DNA from: Opitutia bacterium
GTDB taxonomy: Bacteria > Verrucomicrobiota > Verrucomicrobiia > Opitutales > Opitutaceae
Direction of reading: 5' to 3'
Length of the DNA stretch: 64,000 bases
Assembly (NCBI GenBank): GCA_947475065.1
Contig: CANJLB010000004.1
Span: forward strand, 50,757-114,756
Shown here one piece after another: positions 9,010-16,991 of the stretch. The notes under the pieces are model-generated. The model was not told the origin of the DNA and searched no databases. It saw nothing but the letters and a program-made list of their open reading frames with translations. Each line of letters begins with the position of its first letter. The stretch's first letter is position 1. The position numbers and the translations under genes are program-made.

Positions 9010-9566
9010 CGGAAGTTAGTCCTTTCGCCTTTGCCGTTGTTCCTCTTTCGCGCGGCCAGAAGCAGCTCGCAGACCTCGCGCACGGCCCCGTGACCGGCGG
9101 GACGGGCGGGCACGAAGCCGGCGGCGGCCAGCGCCGCGGGCATCGCCCCGGCGGGCGCGACTCCAACGCCAGCCCACGTGATGGCGGGTGCGTCAATGTC
9201 GTCGTCACCCATGTAGGCGCATCCGGCGGCGGCAAGGCCGAGTGCGGCGGCGAGTTCCTGCAACGCAACAAGCTTGTCGGTGCGGCCCTCGATCAAGTGC
9301 GGGATCTTCAGCTCGGTGGCGCGGGCGCGCGTCGCGCCGGAGGGCCGGCCGCTGATCCATGCGACGGTAACGCCGGCCTTGTGCAGGCGCACGAGGCCCA
9401 TGCCGTCAAGGATGGAGAAGGTTTTGATCTCCGTGCGGCCGTCGGAGGAAATTTGCACCGTGCCGTCGGTGAGCACGCCGTCCACGTCGAGCGCGAGGAG
9501 ACGGACCGCCGCCCAGGCGGCGCGGCTGATTTTAGATTTTTGACTTTGGATTTTGGATTGGGGCAC
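9006..9566 (-). CDS. kdsC: 3-deoxy-D-manno-octulosonate 8-phosphate phosphatase (HAD family)
   Basis: About 186 residues from GTG at 9566; a TTG at 9602 in the same frame is possible. HAD motif I is LLALDVDGVLTDG, motif II lies in VAWISGRPSG and motif III/IV in GCAYMGDDDIDAPA. The lack of a cap domain and the ILDGMGLVRLHKAG block are specific for KdsC, which dephosphorylates KDO-8-P for the LPS inner core. The N-terminal SKIQSQKSKI is encoded by a TTTTGGATT word-repeat, so the true start is uncertain. It heads the 4-nt-overlap chain into lptC and follows the E1 gene on the same strand. Confidence 0.88.
   Translation of the reverse strand: MPQSKIQSQKSKISRAAWAAVRLLALDVDGVLTDGTVQISSDGRTEIKTFSILDGMGLVRLHKAGVTVAWISGRPSGATRARATELKIPHLIEGRTDKLVALQELAAALGLAAAGCAYMGDDDIDAPAITWAGVGVAPAGAMPAALAAAGFVPARPAGHGAVREVCELLLAARKRNNGKGERTNFR
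9529..9560. repeat. TTTTGGATT-type word-repeat at the start of kdsC
   Basis: AT-rich stretch in GC-rich surroundings, reading ATTTTAGATTTTTGACTTT and then GGATTTTGGATT. It encodes the SKIQSQKSKI peptide at the kdsC N-terminus. The same text recurs at 10601-10643 and, more weakly, at 2491-2516. Confidence 0.6.
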
Positions 9567-9638
9567 GGGCGGCGGGAGGAGTCCTTCTAAAATGAAAAAC
9601 AAGAGCTAAGCGATAGCCAATAAGCCCTCCGTGCGGTG

Positions 9639-11705
9639 TCACCCGATCCACGTGGCGATCTGAGCGATGATCTTTTCGGCCGCCGGGCGGAAGGCGTTTT
9701 CCAGCTCGGGGGCAAAGGGGACCGGAAGGTCGAGCGAAGCGATGCGCAGCGGCGGGGCTTCGAGACTGAAGAAATGCTCCTCCGTAAGCCGTGCCACCAA
9801 CTCGGCGCCGAAGCCGTGGGTGCGGCGACCTTCGTGGAGGACGACGAGGCGGTGGGTGCGGTCGAGCGAGGCGCGGATGGCATCCAGTTGCAGCGGAGCC
9901 AGCGCGCGGAGGTCGAAGAGGTCGAAGGTCCTTTCGTATTCGCCGGCGAACCAGTCGCAGGCCTCCGCAGCGGGAAGCGTCATCTCGCCGTAGGTGACGA
10001 AAGTCGCGTAGTCGCCGGCGCGGATGTGACGGGGCGTCCACACGTCGCGGTAGTTGGGATCCCACGAAACGGGGTGTTTGCCGCGCCGGTAGAGGCCCTT
10101 GTGCTCGAGGAGGAGCACGGGGTTGTCGTCCTCGTAGGCGGCGAGAAGCGCGTTGAAGGCGTCCTGCGGCGTGCTGGGGTAAAGCGCCTTGAGGCCGGGC
10201 ATGGCGAGAAAAACAGACTCCAGCTCCTGCGAATGGAACGAGCCGAACGTGAGGCCGCCGCCGCACGGGAGGCGCAGCACAAGCGGGATTTTGGCGCCGG
10301 AGCGGAAGTGCATGGTCGCGGCGTTGAGCGTGATCTGGGTGAACGCCTCGGTGGAAAAATCGGCGAACTGAAACTCCTCGATGGGCCGATGGCCGTTGAG
10401 CGCGAGGCCGGTGGCCCAGCCCGTGCAGGCGCTCTCGGCGAGCGGGACGTTGACGACGCGCGGGCGGCCAAAATCAGCCAGCAGGCCATCGGTGACCTTG
10501 AAGGCGCCGCCATAGGTGGCGATGTCCTGGCCCAGGACGAGGGATTCGGGACGCTCGGTGAGGATTTTACGGTGCGCGCGGTTGAGGGCCTGCGCTGAAG
10601 TTAGATTTTGGATTTTGGAATCTGGATTTTGGATTTTGGAATCCAGCGAGGGAATCCAGGCGATGGGCGGGGCCGGCGGGGCGAAAACGTCGGCCTGCAT
10701 CGCCGCGGTGTCGGCGGCGGGGCGCGGGGTGGCAAGGGAGACTTGCACGCAGGCTTCAAGGAAGGCGTTGAGCTCGGCCTCGTTTTTCCCGAGGGCGGCG
10801 GCGTGGCCGTCGGCAACGAGGCGGGCGCGAAACTTTGGAAGTGGGTCGGCGGCGAAGAAGGCCTCGCTCTCGCCGGGCTGCAGATAGTCGCAGGTGTCGT
10901 AGGCGGCGTGGCCGCGCAGGCGGAGCGTGCGGGCCTCGATGAGCACCGGGCGGGAGGTGGCGCGGGCGGTCGCAATGGCGGCGGCGAGCGTGCGAGTGGT
11001 GGCGGCGACATCGGCGGTCGCGTCGAGGACGAAGCCTTCCATGCCGTAGCCGGCGGCGCGGCGCCAGAGCCCGGTACCGGGGGCGAACTGCTCGCTCACG
11101 GGCGTCGAGTAGGCATAGCCGTTGTTCTCGATCACGAAGACGACGGGCAGCGAGAGCAGCGAAGCGAGGTTGAGCGTCTCATGGATGTCGCCAGTGCTCG
11201 AGGAGCCGTCGCCGAGGAAGGCGAAACCGACGGCGGCCCGGCCCAGGCGGCGCTGGGAGTCGGTCGCACCGGCGACCAGCGGCAGCATCGCGCCGAGGTG
11301 CGAGATCATCGGCAGCGAGCGCGCGGCGGGATCGCCGTGGTGAATGTTGCCCTCCCGGGCACGCGTGGGGCTCGCGGCGTTGGCAAAATATTGGTTGAGA
11401 TGGTCGCAGAGATGACCGCTCCAGACGAGATGACCGCCAAAACCACGGTGGGAGAACGAGACGACGTCCACGGCCTTGTCGGCGAGGAGCGCGAGCGGGA
11501 CGACGAGGCCCTCATTGCCCTGCCCGCCGCAGACGGTGCCTTTGATGAGACCCTGGCGAAAGAGATCGAGGATGCGGTTGTCGGCCTGCCGCGCGAGGTA
11601 CATCCACGCATGGATGCGCAGCAGGGCGGACACGGGCTCGCGCTCCAGCGCGGCGGCCAATAGGTCGCGCGCGGCCAGAATGGCGGGAGGTTTTGGGAAA
11701 GCCAT
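9639..11705 (-). CDS. Fused alpha/beta E1 component of a 2-oxoacid dehydrogenase (branched-chain or pyruvate type)
   Basis: 688 residues from the ATG at 11705. The alpha half (about 1-345) carries the thiamine diphosphate motif GDGSSSTGD (165-173) ending near NNGYAYS, and SHRGFGGHL. The beta half (about 370-688) has LGQDIATYGGAFKVT, PLAESACTGWATGLAL, EFQFADFS and RLPCGGGLTFGSFHSQ, as in E1 beta. The halves are normally separate genes; the fused form is known in Bacteroidetes and related phyla. The linker contains SKIQNPDSKIQN, encoded by a word-repeat. The enzyme decarboxylates a 2-oxoacid and transfers the acyl group to an E2 lipoyl domain; E2 and E3 genes are absent here, so the substrate stays open. 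Confidence 0.88.
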   Translation of the reverse strand: MAFPKPPAILAARDLLAAALEREPVSALLRIHAWMYLARQADNRILDLFRQGLIKGTVCGGQGNEGLVVPLALLADKAVDVVSFSHRGFGGHLVWSGHLCDHLNQYFANAASPTRAREGNIHHGDPAARSLPMISHLGAMLPLVAGATDSQRRLGRAAVGFAFLGDGSSSTGDIHETLNLASLLSLPVVFVIENNGYAYSTPVSEQFAPGTGLWRRAAGYGMEGFVLDATADVAATTRTLAAAIATARATSRPVLIEARTLRLRGHAAYDTCDYLQPGESEAFFAADPLPKFRARLVADGHAAALGKNEAELNAFLEACVQVSLATPRPAADTAAMQADVFAPPAPPIAWIPSLDSKIQNPDSKIQNLTSAQALNRAHRKILTERPESLVLGQDIATYGGAFKVTDGLLADFGRPRVVNVPLAESACTGWATGLALNGHRPIEEFQFADFSTEAFTQITLNAATMHFRSGAKIPLVLRLPCGGGLTFGSFHSQELESVFLAMPGLKALYPSTPQDAFNALLAAYEDDNPVLLLEHKGLYRRGKHPVSWDPNYRDVWTPRHIRAGDYATFVTYGEMTLPAAEACDWFAGEYERTFDLFDLRALAPLQLDAIRASLDRTHRLVVLHEGRRTHGFGAELVARLTEEHFFSLEAPPLRIASLDLPVPFAPELENAFRPAAEKIIAQIATWIG
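10601..10643. repeat. TTTTGGATT-type word-repeat in the E1 interdomain linker
   Basis: Four near-copies of GATTTTGG separated by short spacers, AT-rich within a GC-rich gene. On the coding (minus) strand it reads SLDSKIQNPDSKIQN and lies exactly between the alpha and beta domains of the fused E1 protein, where an insertion is tolerated. It is related to the repeat at 9529-9560. Confidence 0.65.
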
Positions 11706-11873
11706 CGTGTGGGGACGGTGGGCGGGGGCGCAGCGGCGGGCAAGCAAATCGCGGGCGGGAGTTATGCCAGAATTGACCCAGCCGGGCGTGTGGTGCGCGG
11801 GGCGGCTGGGAAACTCGCGGGCGAGGGGATGTAGAACGAGCGCACCACCTTTTCGGAGTCGTTCACGGGGTTG

Positions 11874-13229
11874 TTAGGGCGAGCGGGTTATCCCCGTCTT
11901 CAGCTCGCGCCAGCGCGCAAGGCGGTCGGCGATTTTGGCCTCCCAGCCGGCCGTCTTCGGAGTGTAGAGCGTGAGTGGTTTTTCGAGATAGTTCTGACCG
12001 GAGATGTTTTCAGGAAAATCGTGCGAATACGCGTAGTCTTTGCCTTGGCCGAGGCGCTGGTTGGCCTGGCCGCTTTTGCTGCGGAGGGCGGAGGGGATGG
12101 TTTGCACGGGCTGCTCCTTCAGCACGCGGTGCGCTTCGCCGAGGGCGAGGGTGGCGGAATTGCTCTTCGGTGCGGTGGCGATGTAGAGCGTGGCATGCGC
12201 GAGGGTGAGCTCGGCCTCGGGCAGACCGATGAAATCGCAGGCGTGATGCGCGGCAACCGTGAGCGGGAGCGCCTGCGGGTCGGCGAGGCCGACGTCTTCG
12301 CTGGCCAGGATCACGAGGCGGCGTGCGATGAACCGGGGGTCTTCGCCGCCGGCGAGCATCTTCGCGAGCCAGTACATCGCGGCGTCGGGATCGGAGCCAC
12401 GGCAGCTTTTGATGAACGCGGAGATCGTGTCGTAGTGCTCGTCCTCGTCGGCATCATAGCGGATGCGCCGCTCGCGGGCGAAGACCTCGAGCTCGGCGGC
12501 GGTGAGGGTGGCGCGCCCGGGCAGGCCGAACACGAGGACTTCGAGCGCGTTGAGGGCGCGGCGGAGATCGCCGTCGCAGAGCACGGCGAGATCGGAAAGG
12601 ATTTTGTCGGCGGCGGTGATGCCACGCGCACCGAGCCCACGGTCCGCATCGGTCAGCGCGTGCTTCAACACCGCCGTGATTTGCGCGGGAGTGAGCGGGT
12701 CGAGGCGGAAGAGGTGGCTGCGCGAGAGGAGCGGCGGGTTGACGTAAAAGCCGGGGTTGTGCGTGGTCGCGCCGATGAGGCGGACGTTGCCCTCCTCGAC
12801 ATCGGGGAGGAGCAGGTCCTGCTGCGACTTGTTGAAGCGGTGCAGCTCGTCAATGAAGAGAATCGTCGCCGCCTCGGGACGGCGGCGCGCGGCGGCGAGA
12901 ATTTCACGCAGCTCGGCGACGTTGGACATGACGGCATTGACCCTAACAAAGCGGCTGCCGGTCTCGCGCGCGATGGCCTCGGCGATGGAAGTCTTGCCGC
13001 TGCCGGGCGGACCGTAGAAGAGCAGCGATCCGAAACGGTTTTGCGCCACCAGGCGCGGGAGCAGCGAGCCCGCCTTTAGGATGTGCTCCTGCCCGACAAC
13101 CTCGGCGAGCGAGCGTGGCCGCATGCGCGCGGCGAGAGGTTGTGAGGCAGGCGCGCGCGGCCCTGCCACCTGACCCGGGGCAGGCGGGTGGTCGTCGCCG
13201 AAAAAATCAGGCTGATCGGGATCGGACAT
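11874..13229 (-). CDS. rarA: Replication-associated recombination ATPase (RarA/MgsA)
   Basis: 451 residues. AAA+ clamp-loader-like ATPase that acts at stalled forks and binds SSB. After a variable N-terminus it has MRPRSLAEVVGQEHIL, Walker A GPPGSGKT (73-80), Walker B LFIDELHRFNKSQQD (about 124-138), sensor 1 IGATTHNP and the C-terminal tetramerisation region with SCRGSDPDAAMYWLAKML and ASEDVGLADPQAL, which is diagnostic. It ends TAA at 11874. A 110-nt region shared with the divergent comEC carries its leader. Confidence 0.94.
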   Translation of the reverse strand: MSDPDQPDFFGDDHPPAPGQVAGPRAPASQPLAARMRPRSLAEVVGQEHILKAGSLLPRLVAQNRFGSLLFYGPPGSGKTSIAEAIARETGSRFVRVNAVMSNVAELREILAAARRRPEAATILFIDELHRFNKSQQDLLLPDVEEGNVRLIGATTHNPGFYVNPPLLSRSHLFRLDPLTPAQITAVLKHALTDADRGLGARGITAADKILSDLAVLCDGDLRRALNALEVLVFGLPGRATLTAAELEVFARERRIRYDADEDEHYDTISAFIKSCRGSDPDAAMYWLAKMLAGGEDPRFIARRLVILASEDVGLADPQALPLTVAAHHACDFIGLPEAELTLAHATLYIATAPKSNSATLALGEAHRVLKEQPVQTIPSALRSKSGQANQRLGQGKDYAYSHDFPENISGQNYLEKPLTLYTPKTAGWEAKIADRLARWRELKTGITRSP

Positions 13230-13339
13230 GGGGGAGATTGACCACGGATTACATGGATGGGCATGGATGAATTCAAAACCTATCCGCGACCGATAATTAG
13301 CGTGGATTCGCGTCCATTCGCGGTTTCAAACTTCAGGGC
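13230..13339. other. rarA-comEC divergent intergenic region with a dispersed word-repeat
   Basis: 110 nt between two divergent starts must hold both promoters. It contains the phrases ACCACGGATTACATGGAT and GCGTGGATTCGCGTCCATT. From memory, such ACGGATTACATGGAT / GCGTCCATTCGCGG phrases recur between genes in Opitutaceae-like genomes. No clear -10/-35 pair could be chosen. Confidence 0.4.
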
Positions 13340-15070
13340 ATGACCAGCCGCAGTCTTCGTTATCGCGCGCCGTTGCTGTGGCTCGTGCTGCCGCTGATGG
13401 CCGGGCTGGCGGCGGGGCGGGCGTGCGAACTGGGGGCGCCGGGCCGGCTGCTGGCTGGGGCGGTGGTGGCCGCGCTGCTGGCGTTGGTTGCGGCATGGCG
13501 CGCGCCGCGTGTGTGGGCGTGGCCGCTGATGGCGGCCATGCTGCTGCTGGGCGCCGCGAGCTTTGGGTTGCACCGCCAGCGGCTGCCAGAGAGGGACGCG
13601 CTGCCGCCACGCGAGGCGCGGCTGTCGCTCCGCGTGGACCGCGTTTTTGCCGGATCGGGCGCGGTGCGGGCGGGCGGGATCGCGACCGTGGTCGGGGCCG
13701 ATACGCATCTGCGCGACCTGATCGGGCAGCGGGTCTGCTATTCATTCACGTTGCGGCCAGGCGAAACGGTGCCGGTGCGATCCGCAGTGCTGGCGGCGGT
13801 GGGCGTGCTCACCGTGGTGCCGCCCGACCCGGCGGCGGGGACGTTTGAGGACTATCTGGCGGGCGCAGGCGTGAATTTCCGGCTGGCCCGCGGGCGCGTG
13901 CTGGCGGAAGAACGCGCGGCAACGGCCTATTACCGGCTGTGCGCACGGGCGGCGGAACGGTTCAACGTCATCCTCGGGTTTGGCCTCGTCGAGCGGCGGC
14001 CCGAGCTGGCAGGGCTGCTGCGGGCGATGATGCTGGGCGAGACGCAGGAGCTGAGCGAGGAGCAGCACGGCCTGTTCATGCGCAGCGGGACGATGCATCT
14101 GTTTGCCATCAGCGGGATGAACATCGCGGTGATCGCGGGCGTGATCGGGCTTTTGCTGCGCTGGCTGCGGCTGCCGGAGTGGGCACGGTTCGCGCTGGGT
14201 GCGGGCGCACTGTGGCTGTTTGTGGACATCACAGGCACATCACCATCGGCCGTGAGGGCGTGGGTGATGGCGGTGTTTGTGCAGACGGCGTGGCTGCTGT
14301 GGCGGCCGGCGAATCCGCTGGCGGCGGTCACGGCGTCGGCGCTCGCGGTGCTGCTGGCGGCACCGGGGCAGTTTTTCAGCGCGAGTTTCCAGATGAGCTA
14401 CGGCATCGTGCTGGCGCTGTTCATGCTGGGGCTGCCGCTGGGCGAAGCGTGGCTGGCGCGCTGGACGCCCTGGCGCGACCTGCCGGAGGTGACCTGGCAA
14501 TGGTGGCACCGCGCAGGCGCGGCGGGCTGGCGCTGGGGCGTGTCCGCCGTCGCAATCGGCGTGGCGACGACACTGATGAGCCTGCTGACCGGCGTGCGTT
14601 TCTTCCAGCTGCTGACGCCGGGCGCACTGGTGGCAAACCTCGTGCTCATCCCGGCGGCAATGCTGGCGACGCTGGGCGGATTTGCGTCGCTGCTGTGCGG
14701 ACTCGCGGGGTTTGCACCAGGCGCGGTGTGGTGCAACCAGCTCGCCGGGCTGACCCTGCAGGGCATCGAGGCGATCGTGCGGCTGAGCGTGCGGCTGCCG
14801 GGGGCATTTGTGCCGGCGCGGTTCCGCGCCGAGTGGATCGGGCCGGCGGCGCTGACGGCCCTTGTGGCCGCATTGCTCGCGGGCTACGCGTGGGGCTGGC
14901 GCAAGGAGCGCGGCGGATTCTGGCCGCCGTTTGCGGTGGTGGCGGTGACCCTGGCCCTGGGTGTAAAGTTTGGCGAGTCTGATCGCCCAACGGAGGACAA
15001 ACACGAACCGCCGCGAATAAAAATCGAGGGTTTCCTATTGCCGATTCATCCCCCAGCCTTCCGTCCATGA
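13340..15070 (+). CDS. comEC: ComEC/Rec2-family membrane protein without the hydrolase domain
   Basis: 576 residues. N-terminal transmembrane helices (about 8-75) flank a soluble DUF4131-like domain (about 90-190, including PPDPAAGTFEDYLAGAGVNF). The competence core begins LMRSGT-like and contains HLFAISGMNIAVIAG, which matches the HLLAISGLH signature of the DNA-translocation channel, followed by six or more helices to about residue 540. Full-length ComEC has a further metallo-beta-lactamase domain of about 250 residues; here the frame ends after a short hydrophilic tail. It would form the inner-membrane channel for single-stranded DNA uptake, which fits the pilus motor genes at 28-34 kb. It overlaps the next gene as ATGA. 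Confidence 0.85.
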   Translation: MTSRSLRYRAPLLWLVLPLMAGLAAGRACELGAPGRLLAGAVVAALLALVAAWRAPRVWAWPLMAAMLLLGAASFGLHRQRLPERDALPPREARLSLRVDRVFAGSGAVRAGGIATVVGADTHLRDLIGQRVCYSFTLRPGETVPVRSAVLAAVGVLTVVPPDPAAGTFEDYLAGAGVNFRLARGRVLAEERAATAYYRLCARAAERFNVILGFGLVERRPELAGLLRAMMLGETQELSEEQHGLFMRSGTMHLFAISGMNIAVIAGVIGLLLRWLRLPEWARFALGAGALWLFVDITGTSPSAVRAWVMAVFVQTAWLLWRPANPLAAVTASALAVLLAAPGQFFSASFQMSYGIVLALFMLGLPLGEAWLARWTPWRDLPEVTWQWWHRAGAAGWRWGVSAVAIGVATTLMSLLTGVRFFQLLTPGALVANLVLIPAAMLATLGGFASLLCGLAGFAPGAVWCNQLAGLTLQGIEAIVRLSVRLPGAFVPARFRAEWIGPAALTALVAALLAGYAWGWRKERGGFWPPFAVVAVTLALGVKFGESDRPTEDKHEPPRIKIEGFLLPIHPPAFRP

Positions 15071-15354
15071 AAAGCGCCTACGATCTCGCCATGGAACGCC
15101 TCGCCAAATCCGACCCCGCTGCGGGCCGCGCGCTCACGCCCGCGCAAAAGGCCCGGCTCGCCGAGCTCGACGCAATCTACAAGGGCAAGGTCGCGGAGCG
15201 GGAGATTTTCCTGCGGCAGAAACTCAACGAGGCGCGGGCGGCGGGCAAGGCGGAAGAGATTGAAAAAATCCGCACGGAGATGGCTAGCGAACGCGTACGG
15301 CTCGAGGAAGAGCGCGACGAGGAGAAGGAGAAGGTCCGGCGGGAAAAACGCTAG
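15067..15354 (+). CDS. Small charged coiled-coil protein of unknown function
   Basis: 95 residues, start overlapping the comEC stop by 4 nt (ATGA at 15067-15070). The sequence is almost entirely helical and highly charged; from about residue 25 heptad-like spacing runs through AEREIFLRQKLNEARAAG and ERVRLEEERDEEKEKVRREK. There is no signal peptide or membrane helix. It is probably a cytosolic oligomerising helix protein. The tight coupling to comEC suggests co-expression, but no function is recognised. Confidence 0.75.
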   Translation: MKSAYDLAMERLAKSDPAAGRALTPAQKARLAELDAIYKGKVAEREIFLRQKLNEARAAGKAEEIEKIRTEMASERVRLEEERDEEKEKVRREKR

Positions 15355-15389
15355 CACCGGCGGAGCAGGCGCCCGCGAAACCGGCGCGC

Positions 15390-16166
15390 TTACTTCGCGG
15401 CCGGCAGCTGGGGTGCACCCGGCGACGCGGGTTTGTCATCCCATTGCGTCCGGGCCTTTTCAGATGTGGGTGGCCGGCCCGGTGGGAAAAAAATCCCGAC
15501 GACACCGAGGCCGCTTACGCCCGCACCCGCGGCGCGAGACGACGACGGCGCGGGCATGGCGGGGGCAGAGGGAAGCTGCGTCGCGGTGCCACCGCCGGCG
15601 GCGGTGACGAGCGCGGCACCGCCCTCGGTCCCGGGGCCGTTGCGGCGAAAGACAAACCGGTTGAACTGGTCGAAGGTAGTCTGGCGGCCAAGCTCGGGCT
15701 GGAGCTGCAGTACGGCTTTGCCGGCGGTACGGATGCCCTGCTGATATTTTTCCGACATAAGGCTGCTGTCCGTGAAAGGATTGGTCTTGGTCTGAAACCG
15801 GTCGCGCGCGGTCTGGCCGGCCAGCGGGCTGTCCTTGCGCGCGAGCAGGTCGGTGGAGATCGGCGCGTCCTTGCGCTCAATCATGGTTTTTGCGCGCGTT
15901 TCGGCCAGCTCGATGGGCGCCCGGCGGTCGGCGAGCGGGGCCGTGGGTTCCTCAATGAGGCCGGCGAGCGTGGCGCGGCTGTCCTCGATGCGATTGGCGC
16001 GTTGCTTGTCCACGTTGCCGACGCTCTTGGTGGTGTCCGGTCCGGGATCCAATTTCTCAACCCGCACAGACGGATCCAACTTCGTCACATCCTCCGCACG
16101 CGCGCACGGCACGGCCAACACGGCGGCGAGGCCTAGGGTGAAGAGCGATGACGGGGAAACGCGCAT
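15390..16166 (-). CDS. Secreted protein of unknown function
   Basis: 258 residues from the ATG at 16166; an in-frame GTG at 16181 would add 5 residues. Residues 1-24 are a signal peptide ending in PCARA. The mature region is charged and helical (KRANRI-like, PIELAETRAKTMIERKDAP), then a glycine, alanine and proline-rich region with a hydrophobic patch (GAGVSGLGVVGIFFPPGRPP), then a polar tail. No known domain is seen. It lies downstream of another unknown anchored protein on the same strand, separated by paired hairpins. Confidence 0.65.
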   Translation of the reverse strand: MRVSPSSLFTLGLAAVLAVPCARAEDVTKLDPSVRVEKLDPGPDTTKSVGNVDKQRANRIEDSRATLAGLIEEPTAPLADRRAPIELAETRAKTMIERKDAPISTDLLARKDSPLAGQTARDRFQTKTNPFTDSSLMSEKYQQGIRTAGKAVLQLQPELGRQTTFDQFNRFVFRRNGPGTEGGAALVTAAGGGTATQLPSAPAMPAPSSSRAAGAGVSGLGVVGIFFPPGRPPTSEKARTQWDDKPASPGAPQLPAAK

Positions 16167-16244
16167 GGCGAGATGATCCACAATGAGACCTATGCACGCC
16201 GGGACAAGCCGATTTTTCCCACACCCGCCGGCACCGGGCCAAAT

Positions 16245-16288
16245 CCACCACCGGCCCGGTACGCAGCCGGTGGTGGGCGAAAACGCCC
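16245..16288 (-). terminator. Two overlapping hairpins between two minus-strand unknown genes
   Basis: An 11-bp perfect stem with arms CCACCACCGGC (16245-16255) and GCCGGTGGTGG (16266-16276) overlaps a 5-bp GGGCG-AAAA-CGCCC hairpin (16275-16288). They follow the stop of the 16292-16948 gene directly. No strong T-run follows on the minus strand, so this may be a transcript-stabilising or attenuating structure and not a classic intrinsic terminator. Confidence 0.45.
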
Positions 16289-16291
16289 CAG

Positions 16292-16948
16292 CTAGGGCCT
16301 GACGGGCGCGGCCGCCCTGCTTTGCAGCACGGCGTCGAGCACCGCGCTGCGCAAAGGCGTCGCGTAGGCCCGGTATTGCGCGTAGGCTGCATCGCCGAGC
16401 GTCGAACGGATCTCCGCCTCCACCGGAATGGCGGCATCCCGGACCATCTGGGTGATTTGCGCCTGATCATTTGCCAGCGAGAGCCCTTGGCTCGCGACAT
16501 CGCGGATGGTGCCCTTGATGGCGTTCAGACGCCGGGCCAGCAGTCCGTCCATGTTGGCTGTTTCCGCCGCGCTCAGGTTCAATTGCTGGTAAAGGGGCCC
16601 GTAGGCCGCATCAATGAGTACGCGGGCGGTGTCTTGACCAGCATCGTCGGCACCGGAAGGCGTCAAGACCGCGGCCAACGCCGCCACCTGCTGGGGCAGC
16701 ATCGCGACGGGAGCCGACACGGTGCCCGGTGGCACAGACGGCGGGTTGGCCGGAGCAGCGGAATCGACCGCCAGCGGGGGCGAGGCCGCCTGATCTGACT
16801 GGGAGAGGTTGGCCGACGGGGCGACCGGTGCAGGCATCGGTTTTGGCGACAGCACCCACCAAGCGAGCAGACCGCCGAGCACGAGCAAAATGGCCGCAGG
16901 CAGGGTGCGGTTTGGCTTGGTGGGAGAAGCAGGGCGGGAGGAATTCAT
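16292..16948 (-). CDS. Membrane-anchored protein of unknown function with proline/alanine-rich linker
   Basis: 218 residues. A basic N-terminus (RPASPTKPNRT) is followed by one membrane helix (about 17-34, LPAAILLVLGGLLAWWVL), a proline and alanine-rich spacer to about 85, and an alpha-helical domain with EQ-type periodicity (LLARRLNAIKGTIRDVAS, LGDAAYAQYRAYATPLR). The organisation suggests an inner-membrane anchor with a periplasmic helical domain. The FVD-like AYAQYRAY motif is reminiscent of periplasmic chaperone-type helices, but no family is claimed. thyX ends 43 nt upstream of the start on the same strand. Confidence 0.65.
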   Translation of the reverse strand: MNSSRPASPTKPNRTLPAAILLVLGGLLAWWVLSPKPMPAPVAPSANLSQSDQAASPPLAVDSAAPANPPSVPPGTVSAPVAMLPQQVAALAAVLTPSGADDAGQDTARVLIDAAYGPLYQQLNLSAAETANMDGLLARRLNAIKGTIRDVASQGLSLANDQAQITQMVRDAAIPVEAEIRSTLGDAAYAQYRAYATPLRSAVLDAVLQSRAAAPVRP

Positions 16949-16991
16949 AGGATGCCGGGGTGGTTAGGAGTGAACTCATCGCAGTCCCGGC

